Of a stretch of DNA of 64,000 nt, positions 1-12,812 are shown one piece after another. Source of the stretch: Homarus americanus (taxonomy: Eukaryota > Arthropoda > Malacostraca > Decapoda > Nephropidae). The first letter of the stretch is position 1, and each line of letters starts with the position of its first letter. The translations under genes were made by a program, and so were the position numbers. The stretch is from contig NW_024722158.1 of the NCBI RefSeq assembly GCF_018991925.1, forward strand, positions 5,643,313 through 5,707,312, in the 5' to 3' direction. The notes under the pieces were generated by a model. The model was not told where the DNA came from. It ran no database searches and saw only the letters and a program-made list of their open reading frames with translations.

Positions 1-2240
1 TGACACAGGTAACTAGGTAGTGTGTGCTGCAACTATCCCCCCAATTCCTGACAGTGCAATCTAGTGTGTGTGTGTGTGTGTGCTGCAACTATCCCCTGCC
101 ACCCCTGACAGTAATCAGTGTGTGTGTGTGTGTGTGCTGCAGCTATCCCTGCCACCCCTGACAGTAACTGGTGTGTGTGTGTGTGTGTGCTGCAACTATC
201 CTGCCACCCCTGACAGTAATCTGGTGTGTGTGTGTGTGTGCTGCAGCTATCCCCTGCCACCCCTGACAGTAACTAGTGTGTGTGTGTGTGTGTGCTGGCA
301 GCTATCCCTGCCACCCCTGGACAGTAACTAGTGTGTGTGTGTGTGTGTGTATGTAACTATCCCCCCACCCCTGACAGTAATTCAGTGTGTGTGTGTGTGC
401 TGCAACTATCTCCGCCACTTTGACAGTAACTAGTGTGTGTGTGTGTGTGTGTGGTGTTGCAACTATCTCCCCCACCCCTGACAGTAACTAGTGGTAGTGT
501 GTGTGCTGCAACTATCCCCGCCACCCCTGACAGTAACTAGTGTGTGTGTGTGTGTGTGTGGGGTGTTGCAGCTATCCCTGCCACCCCTGACAGTAACTAG
601 GTGGTAAGGGTAAGCAAACTATCCCCCCACCCCTGACAGTAACTAGTGTGTGTGTGTGTGTGCGTAACTATCCCCGCCACCCCTGACAGTGTAACTAGTG
701 TGTGTGTGTGCTGCAACTATCCCCGCCACCCCTGACAGTAACTAGTGTGTGTGTGTGTGTGTGGTGTGCAACCATCCCCCACCCCTGACAGTAACTAGTA
801 ACCATCCCCCCACCCCTAGTGTGTGTGTGTGTGTGTGTGCTGCAACTATCCCCCACCTGACAGTAAGTGTGTGTGTGTGTGTGTGTGTGTGTGCTGCAGC
901 CATCTCTGCCACCCCTGACAGTAACTAGTGTGTGGTGTGTGTGTACAGCTATCCCTGCCACCCTGACAGTAATCAGTGTGTGTGTGTGTGTGTGTGCTGC
1001 AACTATCCTGCCACCCCTGACAGTAACTCAGTGTGTGTGTGTGCTGCAACCATCCCCACCCCTGACAGTAACTAGTGTGTGTGTGTGTGTGTGCTGCAAC
1101 TATCCCTGCCACCCCTGACAGTAACTAGGTGTGTGTGTGTGTGTGTGTGCTGCAACCATCCCCCCACCCCTGGACAGTAATCTGGGTGTGTGTGTGTGTG
1201 TGTGTGTGCTGCAACCATCCCCCCACCCCCTGACAGTAACTAGTGTGTGTGTGTGGTAAGCAACTATCCCCCCACCCTGACAGTAACTAGTGTGTGTGTG
1301 TGTGTGTGCTGCAACTATCCCCCCACCCCTGACAGCACTGTGTGTGTGTGTGTGTGTGCTGCAACTATCCCTCTCACCCTGACAGTAACTAGTGTGTGTG
1401 TGTGTGTGTGTGCAACTATCCCACTCTGGACAGCCACCCCTGACAGTAACTAGTGTGTGTGTGTGTGTGTGCTGCAACTATCCCCCCACCCCTGGGACAG
1501 TAACTAGTGTGTGTGTGTGTGTTGCAACTACCCCCCCCCCTGACAGCAACCAGTGTGTGTGTGTGTGTGCTGCAACTATCCCCACCCCTGACACAGTACA
1601 GTAACTAGTGTGTGTGTGTGTGTGCTGCAACTATCCCCCCACCCCTGACAGTGCAACTAGTGTGTGTGTGTGTGTGTGTGTTGCAACCATCCCCTAGTGT
1701 GTGTGTGTGTGTGTGTAAGCCCCCGACAGACAGTAACTAGTAGTGTGTGTGTGTGTGTGGTGTTAACTATCCCCCACCCCTGACAGTAACTAGTGTGTGT
1801 GTGTGTGCTGCAACTATCCCCACCCCTGACAGTAACTAGTGTGTGTGTGTGTGTGTGTGCTGCAGCCCCCCACCCCTGCAACCATCCCCCACCCCTGACA
1901 GTAACTAGTGTGTGTGTGTGTGTGTTGCACATCCCCCACCCCTGACAGTAATCCATCCCCCCACCCTGACAGCAACTATCCCCACCCCTGAACTAGTGTG
2001 TGTGTAACCATCTCTCACCCTGACAGTAACTAGTGTGTGTGTGTGTGCTGCAACCAACTATAACCCCACCCCTGACAGTAACTAGTGTGTGTGTGTGTGT
2101 GTGTGTGCAACTATCCCCACCCTGACAGCAACTATGACAGTAACCAGGTGTGTGTGTGGTGCGCACCATCCCCACCCCCACCTGGTAAAGGCAACTATCC
2201 CCGCCACCCCTGACAGTAGGTGTGTGTGTGATGCTTTATT
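1..2240. repeat. GT-rich minisatellite array (~50-60 bp unit)
   Basis: About forty degenerate copies of a unit made of a (GT)5-10 run, then 'ctgcaactatcccc', 'cacccctgacagtaactag', then GT again. Unit length varies mainly through the GT run. The array begins at or before base 1, so its left end is not seen. Long open frames here on both strands, rich in Cys-Val or His-Thr, are products of the repeat and not genes. Confidence 0.95.
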
Positions 2241-2310
2241 GAACACGAACCAAAACATGTACCTCCCCCACCCACCCCAGAACTTTCATAATTATCATTC
2301 ATTTGTTCCC

Positions 2311-2425
<115 letters not shown>

Positions 2426-3300
2426 TGATGTTTAGGGACAATATTTAAAGGAGAAGGAATAGTTTGATGGAATTCTATACGTTTGGAAGTTTATCAAGAA
2501 TCTATCCATCTATCCATCCAATCCACTCGTGTTACAACGTACTTCACAGCTAACTCAACCGTGATATAGCTGACATGGTCTCCCGTCGTTGAAAGTTTGA
2601 TGTGATTTACGTGTTGTGTTAATTCACTCTTGTTTATGTGTCTTGATGTTACGGCAGTTTTGTATTTGCTTATTAATTTCTGACCACCCTCGTAGTTGTT
2701 AAGTTTTTACATTAATTAAATTGGTTCCCTGCAAGGTGGTACTGACAAGCTTTGCTTCAGCAATTACTGTTCGGTGTGTGAGGGCCAGCACCTGTGTTGT
2801 TGTGTAGCAGCCTTTCACCTGTTGACAAAAACTTCCTCTCTCTCTCTACCCTCCTTTACTCTCCTCCCCTGTTTTTATTTTTTTTGTAGGGAAGGGAGGA
2901 ATGAAGGAAGATTAGAGGTGGGGGGAAGGAAGTTATAGTTCGGAAATTGAAGAAATTCAGGAGGAGGTAAGAGAGGGCGGGCTGACCGCCTAGTTAAGCT
3001 AATAGTGTGTTAGGGTTGTGTCATGGGTTAGTTATTGTCTGCCGGTACAGGCACTAGACAGCCTACCTTGTCCCATTTATGGGTGTTTTAAGGGCCTTAT
3101 TTCATATTCCACCGACCCTACTGGCGGATGCTGGTCTAGGGAGGTTGTCTATTGCCTGGCCGTGTAGATCGGGGGTGGTAATGGACCTTTTGAGATTTCG
3201 TAGCTTTTTGGGAACCATGTATGGTTGTTGTCGTTATCTGGTGGGACTCTTTGAAGGAGTTCTTGTTCTGATCGTTCTTTTGCCAGATTCTGCTGTCCAG
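2426..3300. other. No gene seen
   Basis: AT-rich unique-looking sequence with short pyrimidine runs. I see no protein similarity, RNA gene or clear repeat. Confidence 0.6.
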
Positions 3301-3306
3301 GGTGTG

Positions 3307-4187
3307 CAGCTACTCGTTGATGGGTTTCATTCTCAGGTCTCTATGTATCTCGGCTGTGGTTCTGGTGAAGGGGTATCTTTCACCTGTGACGAATCTTAGG
3401 GCTTCATTTTGGACCACCTGTAATTTTAATATTTGAGTGGTGCTCATAGTATGAAGAGATATTGCTGGGTAAGTTAATATCTGTGTGATAAATGATGTCA
3501 CCAGGCGGAGTTTTATTTTCTCAGGAAGCGCTTTAAAGCGGTATAGTTTTCTCAGCTCTCTTCTTGCTTTTTCCTTCCTACTGTGGACATGATGGGAGTA
3601 ACCTGTCGTGGATATATGCAGGCCCAGGAGGGTGCCTCTGCTTTTGTATTCTATCTAGGCATTATTGGTTACTATTGGGTTTTCCTTCTGCATAAGGGTA
3701 TCACTGTGAATTTCGGGAGACTGGTTTGGATTTTCCATTGTTTTTCGTAGTTATTTACCCTTTCTAATTCCCGCCTGGTGTTGTCGACCTGTAACGCTCG
3801 CGATTTTCCTTGATGTGTTGTTATTTGAGTGATGTCATCTGCATACATAATATCTTCGTTATCTATTCTAGTGGGAGGCGGAGTGTCACTTGTGTAGATA
3901 ATATATAGGGTGGGGGAGAGGACGCTCCCCTGAGGGACTCCACTCATGAGTGGGAAGGTCTCTCCTGTGTGTTGTCCTACCCTCAGTCTAGCATTTCTGC
4001 CGTCAAGAAAGTTGCAAAGCAACTTTTCAATGTTGGTGGGAAGTCCGAGTTGGAGGATCTTATATTTTAGACCATCGTGCCAGACTTTGTCAAATGCCTT
4101 CACTACATCCCGGAGAGTTAGATTACATTGTCTACCACTCGCCGCGGCTCTGGCTATGTTTTCGCCTGCCAGGGCTATCGCTGTCAC
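3307..4187 (-). pseudogene. Jockey-like LINE reverse transcriptase fragment
   Basis: Remnant of a non-LTR retrotransposon polymerase on the minus strand. The first open segment (4187 down to 3672, 171 codons) carries reverse-transcriptase core motifs: VVKAFDKVWHDGLKYKILQ near residues 28-46, SGVPQGSVLSP at 82-92 and the catalytic YADD at 115-118. A second segment in another frame (3501-3310) reads LQVVQNEALRFVTGERYP, the usual tract following the RT domain in Jockey-type elements. The two parts lie in different frames with stops between them, and no 5' endonuclease or ORF1 is visible, so the copy is dead and 5'-truncated. Assignment to Jockey rather than another LINE clade is by motif flavour only. 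Confidence 0.9.
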
Positions 4188-4208
4188 AGACAGACAGACA
4201 AATGCATA

Positions 4209-4252
<44 letters not shown>

Positions 4253-4370
4253 GACAGACAGAGAGAGGTGGATAGAAATAGAGAGACGATGTTGATATTT
4301 AAAGGACAAGACTACGAGACAGACAGACAGACAAATGCATAGTAAGAGAGAGAGAGAAAGAGTACAAAAC
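4209..4370. repeat. (GA)n and (CAGA)n microsatellite cluster
   Basis: Pure GA run at about 4209-4248 flanked by CAGA-type tetranucleotides. The block 'agacagacagacaaatgcat' plus GA run occurs twice (about 4187 and 4319), a short local duplication. Confidence 0.9.
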
Positions 4371-4375
4371 CCCAC

Positions 4376-5130
4376 CCTACACCATATTCATCCCAGTTCG
4401 TAAACTTTATGTGAAGCAAAAACAGGAAAATACAAGAGTTTGGTCGTTTAGCTGAGAGTAGAATTGAAACTCTGGCCAATTAAATTGTAATTTCAACCCG
4501 AGTGAACATTCCATACCCAGGAGGAGAAATGCACTGGACCGGTATGTGGTTTTGTGGGGGGTTTTTGTTTTGTTTTCCTAAGGTGATATACTACAGGTGG
4601 AAATCAATTGTAAGATTACTGGTCAGCCTTTCTCTTGCCCTCCTCCTTTTTCTCTCCTTGGGGTAATTGAACTGGTACAGTGAAATAATATGAAGTAATC
4701 TATATTTTAACCTAACCTAACCTAACCTAGCCTAACCACCGTTTACGTTCTCATCTATAAAGTTGTGGACTGAGGCGCCTCTAGCCACTAATGCCTGGGT
4801 ATTATACTCTGATAAGATCTTCACTTGACATACTTCACAGATTAATTCTATATCACCGCCATAACCATCGCTCTTAAGACAGGAGATCTACAAGCAGAGG
4901 TTCACAATACAGGTGCGAGGCAGTCAGGGCTGTATCTAGCACAGGAGAGGCAGCGTGTTTTGGGCTCTCATTTGAAGGTTTTAACATTTTATCGTAAAGT
5001 TTTCCCCCAACCTTTACGGTTTAGAGTTATTTTCTCCCAGGTATGGGGTCCATTTTGTACTTTTGTCAGGTATGTCTTAAGAATTCCTTTATACTTTTTA
5101 CGGTGCCCGCCAGCCTTACGTTCGGCATTC
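4376..5130. other. No gene; short TTAGG-type run
   Basis: Unique-looking sequence. 'cctaacctaacctaacctag' at about 4712-4731 is the complement of the arthropod telomere-type TTAGG motif. Nothing coding is recognised. Confidence 0.6.
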
Positions 5131-5135
5131 TTTAG

Positions 5136-5594
5136 ATGGCTGTGGAAATCACACATCCTAACATAGCTAAAGCTGCCTCCCGAAAGTTGGGAATGCTGTA
5201 CAGATGCCGCAGCTACTTCAATCCTGAGCAGTTACTTTTAGTATATAAGGGATGCATTCGTCCTAACTTGGAGTATTGCTCTCATATCTGGGGTGGCTCT
5301 TCTTCTGTCCAACTGTTAGATAGGGTGGAGTCAAAGGCATTTCGTCTTGTTAACTCTCCTCCATTAGTTGACAATCTTTCTTCCCTTTCTCTTCGCCGCA
5401 ATGTTGCTTCACTCTCTCTCTTTTACAGGTACAATACTTTAACGGGCAATGTTCGGTGGATTTGGTATCCTGTGTACCGCCGGCAAGGCCGTGGGCTCGT
5501 AACACACTTATTCGCTATCTCCCAGATTCTATTGAAACTTGGCCTCATAAGATACAGCATCTTCAGCATTAAACCTTGGTACAGAAGGAGGTAA
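5136..5594 (+). pseudogene. LINE RT C-terminal fragment
   Basis: An open frame of 152 codons. Its middle reads KLGMLYRCRSYFNPEQLLL, then YKGCIRPNLEYCSHIWGG, then LLDRVESKAFRLV. This is the conserved 'connector' following the RT domain of arthropod non-LTR retrotransposons. No GVPQG or YADD core is present upstream and the tail loses similarity after about residue 110, so only a 3' piece survives. It is on the opposite strand to, and probably from a different element than, the fragment at 3.3-4.2 kb. Confidence 0.88.
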
Positions 5595-5635
5595 TTTGAC
5601 CAGCACCGCCTTCGTCTGCCTTCACTTTCCAACCT

Positions 5636-6152
5636 GAGTGGAGGGAACGGTGGTGGTGACTGAGTGGAGGGGTCGGTGGTGGTGACTGAGTGGAGGGGGC
5701 GGTAGTGGTGACTGAGTGGAGGGACGGTGGTGGTGACTGAGTGGAGGTGGTGACTGAGTGGTGGTGGTGACTGAGTGGAGGGGTCGGTGGGACTGAGTGA
5801 CCTGGAGAGGGACGGTGGTGGTGACTGAGGTGGAGGGGTCGGTGGTGGTGACTGAGTGGAGGGTCGGTGGTGGTGACTGAGTGGAGGGACGGTAGTGGTG
5901 ACTGAGTGGAGGGGTCGGTGGTGGTGACTGAGTGGAGGGTCGGTGGTGGTGACTGAGTGGAGGGACGGTGGTGGTGACTGAGTGGAGGGACGGTGGTGGT
6001 GACTGAGTGGAGGGGAGTGGTGACTGAGTGGAGGACGGTGGTGGTGACTGGAGTGGAGGGGTCGGTGGTGGTGACTGAGTGGAGGGGTCGGTGGTGGTGA
6101 CTGAGTGGAGGGGTCGGTGGTGGTGACTGAGTGGAGGGGACGGTGGTAGTTA
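5636..6152. repeat. 26-30 bp minisatellite
   Basis: Tandem copies of 'ggtggtgactgagtggaggg' followed by 'gtc' or 'ac'. Around eighteen units are present with indels among them. The serine/proline/histidine-rich reading frame on the minus strand is a repeat artefact. Confidence 0.95.
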
Positions 6153-6264
6153 AGTGGGTATTGTGTTGTTTTTTCTTTCAATGGTTCGCGCCTTGAGTAC
6201 CGCGGCTGACCAGTGAATACCTAATATATCACCTGAGGAAGAGAAAAAAACGGTAGTGCGCTTT

Positions 6265-6518
6265 CAAGGGCGGATCCAGGGGGGGTCCTGGAGGTTTGGA
6301 ACCTCCTCTCCCTTTCACCAGAAAATTCCAATACATTTTATTCAATGCAGTATTGTACTCAGGCATTTTTGTACAATAGAAATTATTTAATATTGACCTC
6401 AGAATATCTCCTAATATCAAGTGCAAATGGCTTCAAAAGGACTTCACTTTGCGCTCGCCGTGTTCCCCCACCCCACAACTTCTTGGACCTCTTTTTAATA
6501 TTCCTGGATCCGCCTCTG
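6265..6518. mobile_element. hAT-like MITE
   Basis: Ends are inverted: CAAGGGCGGATCCAGG at the left and the complement of CAGAGGCGGATCCAGG at the right, giving a 254-bp element with no coding capacity. The start CA..G and the GGCGGATCCAGG core are typical of hAT-type non-autonomous elements (inference). A related copy lies at about 32,940-33,181 in an RMC1 intron; they share 'gtactcaggcatttttgta' and 'cagaatatctcctaatatca'. No clear 8-bp target duplication was found. Confidence 0.75.
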
Positions 6519-7900
6519 GTCTCCGGGTGTAGGTTAGGTTAGGTTAGATTAGGTTAGGTTAATGAAGTCTTTCTCGACATGTCTTAAGAATTTTTTAAGT
6601 GCAAATCTCAATAAATTCTGAGTTTTATTTTTTATTTTTTCATGCAGTTGTTTCGTCGCTCTCTCGGTCTAGTTCTCGCCACTGGGCCATCCACCTCGAT
6701 AACTCAGGGTGTGATGGTTGTGTTGTTAGCAGGTTCTGTGTCTTAAATCACTCTTTGGCTGAGTTACCTTATGGCCTGCCATCCCTTAACACGAACGGTA
6801 AGTATTATTATGTATTAGTATGTTATGGTGGATATATCTATATGTATGTATGTAGTTTTCTATGTTTGTATATGTTATGTGTATGGATCTGTACTCGTAT
6901 ATATGTACTGTATGCATTGATGTATGTATGGGTTTACATACTTGTGTTTACATGTGTGTGAATATTTGTAATCTATATTTGTTGGTGTATGTATGATAAC
7001 CTTATCTAATAGAGGTTCATACCAGGCAACCTTCCTTCCTTCCTTCCTTCCTTCCTTCCTTCCTTCCTTCCTTCCTGGTAGAACACTCGCCCTTCACCAT
7101 GAGTTAAGATGCTGTTGTGTTTCTCTGATGCTTAAAGGTAATCCAATAATATTTTATTATATAACTTTCTCTCGTATGTGGTGGTGTGTGTGTGTGTGTG
7201 TTTAGTAAGAGCAAGAGGGGGGAAATACTTGGTCCGTGTTCTCAGTGGGATTCAAATCAAGGTTTCAAGGGGGATGTATAAGTGTGGCCAGAACGTCTCC
7301 CGATATATAGAGCGATCCTAACTTATGTAATGTTTGGCCGTGTCGTGTTAGGTTAGGTTACGTTACGTTACGTTACGTTGGCGGTAAGGTCGACTTAGTT
7401 TTAACGCCTTTCTCCTGAACACAGCGAAGGTGAGAGAAACTTAATCCCCCTTCCCCCCTCCTCTCCCCCTTCTCCCCTCCCCCCCTCCTCTCCCCTCCCC
7501 CCCTCCTATAAGGTGTTGTATAGGGGCGGTCATCAGCCACATACCAAACCTCGACAGTAATAGAGCCATCCAGACAGATAATTAATGCCGGCACCCTACA
7601 GATTGTTCCATAAAATCAAAGGAGTTATGTGTCCGGGATGATGTGTGTGTGTGTGTGTTGTTACGCCATCGGTAAATCTGTCGAGGGGGAGAGACAAGAA
7701 TATTACATGACCTAATCTTGATCACCAGCCAGCCAGAGGTCACGATGGAGAGTGTAATAGTTAAGGTATGGGTAGTGTTTAATTGGGCGCTCAGTAACTC
7801 TCCGGGTAGATTCCTTCGCGGACTCTCCACCACCTTCAGAATATTTATTAGTGGAGTGACCAGTTCTTAACCTTGAAAACAGCTGGTACTACCTCCACAC

Positions 7901-7984
<84 letters not shown>

Positions 7985-9335
7985 TACTACCCTCCCGGAA
8001 GTAATTTGAAATTAGTAAAGGCCGAAAACTATGGCGAATTTCACTACGAACAACAACCAAGTTTTTTTTTACAATACTATATAAAAAAAAGGTCCAAAAA
8101 TGTCTTCCTCTTGTGATACTTCTTCTGCAACTTACTGTAGAAGGATCCCGTTAAAGATGCAGCACTGTACAGTCCCTTTCACTAGTGCTTTTAAAAGAAA
8201 CTATATGTAATTGTTACTTATTTAAGCTATTGTTAAATGTATCACAATCAGTCGACCTTAAGTTTGTGTTATATAAATTGATATGTTGAGTTCTGCCCAG
8301 TGTTCTTCCGTGGCGTTGGGAGAGTGGGTGGGAGCGCGTCAGACAGCCTAGCCCCACGTAGTAATTTGTTGTTCTAGTACATTAACTGGATTGTTATAGT
8401 AATTAACTACCGTAGAAAGTACCCTTGATATCACCCTACCTCACCGACTCACCTGTAATTATCAGCTATTTTCGGTTAACGTGTAGTATCATACAGGTAA
8501 CGCTTAGCCCGTACCCTATAGTGTGTAGAGTGTAGATCACTATATATGAGCAGATAATTACAGTTCCATGAATAACCTATCTGGCCAATAAAAACATCCA
8601 CCTTGTTTGATTCTATGCGGTTATTGGCTGGCACTGGCTGGAAAAGGAAGGTTACGTAACATGTTTTTTTTTTCTCTAAATTAACACACCGAATTTTTGT
8701 AGATATTGAAGATAATGAACATATTTTTTTCCTATGTGGAATAAAATAGCTAAGTCTATGAGTAAGTTATATATAATTGCGATAATGTCGAGGTATATAT
8801 CTGTGAAATATTTATCATAATACATAAATGATTCGATGAAGGTGTGGGTTAGGTTAGGATAGGAAGACGTGTGTAGTCTGTGTGTGTGTGGGCCAAACGC
8901 TGGTAAACACGCCTTGAAAACTCAAATAATTCGCAGTTAAGATAGCGTCTGTTTTAGTATTTTTTCCACCGTTAATTCATTATTCAATCACTTTCATTTT
9001 AATATATCATTTAGAATTTATCTTCAACGCAGCTGAATAGACAACCTTTTTACATGTCAGTGTTGATATAGTCTTATGAAAGCGTTTAAATATTTTTGGA
9101 ACATTAAGCGCGGCGTCTGCATTCCATATGAGTGACAATGATTAATTATTATTCATTATTAGGTTCCACTAAGACCGCGAGCGAAAGTATTAGCAAAATT
9201 AGTTGTAATTGGTCATTCGAGGTGAAAAAAAATGGCTATTATTATGTAGTTATCTGTCTGGTTTGAGTATCCTGAACTAAGATAAATAATGAAGAGAGAT
9301 TATGGGCTTTACCTGTAATAAATAGGCGTCTTGTA
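6519..9335. other. Gene-free stretch with microsatellites
   Basis: TTAGG-type runs at about 6533-6560, 7348-7378 (grading into TTACG) and 8846-8862; (TTCC)n at about 7027-7076; a C/T-rich tract at 7445-7505; a long (AC)n run at about 7896-7981. The rest is AT-rich and unique-looking. I recognise no gene. Confidence 0.75.
7896..7981. repeat. (AC)n microsatellite
   Basis: About 43 AC units with one GC interruption near the start. Confidence 0.97.
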
Positions 9336-9498
9336 CAGTGACCCCAGAAAATCCTGTCGCGAACCACGAACCCCGAGATTCAGACTCGTGAACCCGAAGC
9401 AGTAGACACTGATACATTATTCTGTCCATAAATGCTTCGGATTCAAGAGTCTGAATCTCGGGGTTCATGGTTCGCGGCAGGACTTTTTTGGGTGACTG
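9336..9498. mobile_element. Palindromic MITE with TA target duplication
   Basis: A 163-bp fold-back flanked by TA. The left end starts CAGTGACCCCAGAAAATCCTG and the complement of the right end starts CAGTCACCCAAAAAAGTCCTG. The arms then share 'cgcgaaccacgaaccccgag' (with one or two differences) and 'attcagactc', so about 50 bp pair. TA flanks and a CAGT start fit the Tc1/mariner-pogo superfamily. Related to the element at 25,428-25,616. Confidence 0.85.
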
Positions 9499-9727
9499 TA
9501 CAACACCTAAACGATACTAAATTTCAGTTCATGTAGGCTGGATTTTTATCTCGTGTGATGGAGGGAATGAGAGCTGATGCTTCTATTGTACAGGTTCTAA
9601 AGTTACATACTAGATTTAGTATACGAAATATCTATCACAGAACCCAAAGGAAAAATAAATCTAGCAGCGTTAGTGATTGGTCTGTCTCGTGCTTAATCAA
9701 TCCATCGGAGGTATAACGAAACTGTTC

Positions 9728-9970
9728 CAGCATATTGCCAAGTAGCTACGTTACTTCCATAAACTGTTCCAATATATTACCAAGTAGCTACGTTACTTCC
9801 ATAAGCTGTTCCAATATATTGCCAAGTAGCTACGTTACTTCCATAAGCTGTTCCAATATATTGCCAAGTAGCTACGTTACTTCCATAAACTGTTCCAATA
9901 TATTGCCAAGTAGCTACGTTACTTCCATAAACTGTTCCAATATATTGCCAAGTAGCTACGTTACTTCACG
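9728..9970. repeat. 42-bp satellite, ~6 copies
   Basis: Unit 'ctgttccaatatattgccaa' + 'gtagctacgttacttccataa(g/a)', repeated with only a few substitutions. Because 42 is a multiple of three the frame stays open as PSSYVTSINCSNIL repeats; this is not evidence of a protein. Confidence 0.96.
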
Positions 9971-10094
9971 AAATAATATTCCTTCCATTATGTGAACTAT
10001 AAAGCAAATTTCTTTCCAGTTATCTCCTTTAGTAATTGTAACGCCAAAACCGATTTAGATCCTTGGAAGCTACGGTTACTAGGTCGAGATAATT

Positions 10095-10128
<34 letters not shown>

Positions 10129-10480
10129 ATATGTAACGCCACGTCCAAACGAATATAACTCGCACACCTCTCTTTAGCCTCGGCGCCTCCATCAATACAA
10201 CCCGTCATTACTACCCAACACAATGGTTCCAGGGCTATTGGTCTTACCTTGGGCAAAATTCGGTTGGTTGTACTAGAAAGGGGTTACGTACAGGCTGAGA
10301 GTTCATGTGAGCCAATAAGATCGTTTACTTTATTGGATTCCCGTTGGCTATTGGTTCACATTGACAGGGGAGAAATGTAAGAGCCCTACTTGAAGGTTGA
10401 TCTGTAGGTGTGTGTGTGTTATTAGACGAATGGAAGAGTAGAATACGTGTTAATAAATTTCAGGATAAGATTGGGGGTAT

Positions 10481-10532
<52 letters not shown>

Positions 10533-11630
10533 GCCAAGGTTCTGATATGAATGACACAACATTTCACACAAGGAAGAATCTATACACCACAACACAGAAT
10601 AAAAGTAATCCCGCAGTGCAACATTCTGAGGAACAATGTTGAAAAAAAAGTCAACTTGGAAATTGCCAGAAATATTGAGTAAAATGGTTCAAAATAATTA
10701 GACCGACGTTTGTAGTGTGTTAAGATACCAAACATCATCACGATTGTTCCTTCCTGGCCCGAGATGTAATAATAATAATAATGACTAAACGCCTCTCACA
10801 TATATATAATACCTGGAGCGTTCATACTTATAAATTCTATTCTCCATAACAAGACAAATTAAACTATTATATCAAATTTAAGTGAATGAATTATGACTAA
10901 AATTTCTTAAGCACTCCTTCCTCCCTCCTGCTCCTCCCCTCCCCCTGCTCCTCCCTCCCCGCTCCTCCCTCCCACGCCCCTGCCCCTCCCTCCCTCCCAC
11001 GCCTCCCCCCAATGTAAACTTTTTTGTCATTTGGGTGAGCCTCGTTTCCATACGTCGTTAGTCTTCACTGGAGTAAATTTGCATCTCCTTGTATACCCGA
11101 GATGCTCCTCTGTCAATGGGGGTAATTTGTAAGTTATGTTTGTTCTCATGTTCTATGTAAATGAGTCAAGGATTTGGAGAAGGCTTGCGTGATCACCAGG
11201 GCCTTACACACACACACACAAACAGATGAATTGTATCGAGTTTTCCTCCCACATGCTGATCCTCCTGCCAGTAACCTCCCGACACACTCAATGGTCCTTC
11301 AGTCACATGCATCAGAGAAGGTAAATATGGACTCCTTATTCCTCCCTGTTGGTTCACGAGAAGAGGATATTTACATCATAACTTTATCTATAGTTGGTCA
11401 GTCAGATCCACACTCACACCTTCAGTAAAGAGGGAAATTTAGCTTAAGACTCTTATAAGAATTGGCTCTTAGGAGTAATCTAAGGCCGTGGCGAGACCAA
11501 GAGCTCTTCCTTGTAATCTTGTGATGAAGTCAGGTGTTGCGGTGAAGGTCCAACCGGCTCTTGTCTCTCATGGTAGCAACACTAAAGTGGAAGAAACTTT
11601 TACCTGGTGAATAATACAGGGCCATTGACC
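9971..11630. other. No gene; short microsatellites
   Basis: (GA)n at about 10,097-10,125, (GT)n at about 10,483-10,530, and a C-rich tract at 10,917-11,012. A small hairpin at about 10,303-10,362 pairs 'tgtgagccaataag' with 'ctattggttcaca'. No gene is recognised. Confidence 0.65.
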
Positions 11631-11635
11631 ATCTT

Positions 11636-12812
11636 GTTGTTGTTGGTGGTGGTGGTGGTGGTGTTGTTGGTGGTGGTGGTGATGGTGGTGTTGTTGTTGG
11701 TGGTGGTGATGATGGTGTTGTTGGTGGTGGTGTTGTTGTTGTTGGTGGTGGTGGTGGTGGTGGTGGTGATGTTGTTGTTGGTGGTGGTGATGTTGTTGGT
11801 GGTGTTGTTGGTGGTGGTGTTGTTGTGGTTGTTGTTGGTGGTGGTGGTGATGTTGTTGTTGTTGGTGGTGGTTGTTGTTGTTGGTGGTGATGGTGATGTT
11901 GTTGTTGGTGGTGGTGGTGTTGTTGTGATGGTGGTGGTGGTGGTGTTGTTGTTGTTGGTGGTGGTGGTGGTGTTGTTGTTGGTGGTGTTGTTGTTGTTGT
12001 TGGTGGTGGTGGTGTTGTTGTTGGTGGTGGTGGTGATGTTGTTGGTGGTGGTGGTGGTGTTGTTGTTGTTGGTGGTGGTGGTGGTGTTGTTGTTGGTGGT
12101 GTTGTTGTTGTTGTTGTTGTGTTGGTGGTGGTGTTGTTGTGGTTGTTGTTGGTGGTGGTGGTGATGTTGTTGTTGGGTGGTGGTGTTGTTGTTGTTGTTG
12201 GTGGTGATGGTGATGTTGTTGTTGGTGGTGGTGGTGGTGTTGTTGTTGGTGGTGTTGTTGTTGTTGTTGTTGTTGGTGGTGGTGGTGTTGTTGTGGTTGT
12301 TGTTGGTGGTGATGGTGGTGTTGTTGTTGGTGGTGGTGGTGGTGATGTTGTTGGTGGTGGTGGTGGTGTTGTTGTTGTTGGTGGTGGTGGTGGTGTTGTT
12401 GTTGGTGGTGTTGTTGTTGTTGTTGTTGTTGGTGGTGGTGTTGTTGTTGTTGGTGGTGGTGGTGTTGTTGTTGCTGGTGGTGGTGGTGGTGGTGTTGTTG
12501 TTGTTGGTGTTGTTGTTGTTGTTGTTGTTGGTGGTGGTGTTGTTGTGGTTGTTGTTGGTGGTGGTGGTGGTGATGTTGTTGTTGTTGTTGGTGGTGGTGG
12601 TGATGTTGTTGGTGGTGGTGGTGGTGTTGTTGTTGGTGGTGGTGGTGGTGTTGTTGTTGTTGGTGTTGTTGTTGTTGTTGTTGGTGGTGTTGTTGTTGTG
12701 GTTGTTGTTGGTGGTGGTGGTGATGTTGTTGTTGTTGGTGGTGGTGTTGTTGTTGTTGTTGGTGGTGATGGTGATGTTGTTGTTGGTGGTGTTGTTGTGG
12801 TTGTTGTTGTTA
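11636..12812. repeat. Giant (GTT/GGT)n array
   Basis: Almost 1.2 kb composed of GTT and GGT triplets with occasional GAT and GTG, arranged in higher-order blocks such as 'gttgttgttggtggtggtgg'. Open frames of poly-Val/Leu/Gly on + and poly-Asn/Thr on - follow from the triplet composition and are not genes. The G-rich strand has many closely spaced GG pairs. Confidence 0.97.

Noticed and set aside
5423..6181. 252-codon minus-strand frame with Ser-Pro-His-Pro repeats
   Set aside because: It follows the 26-30-bp minisatellite, and its end overlaps the antisense of the LINE fragment.
9735..9995. 86-codon repetitive frame (PSSYVTSINCSNIL)
   Set aside because: Consequence of the 42-bp satellite.
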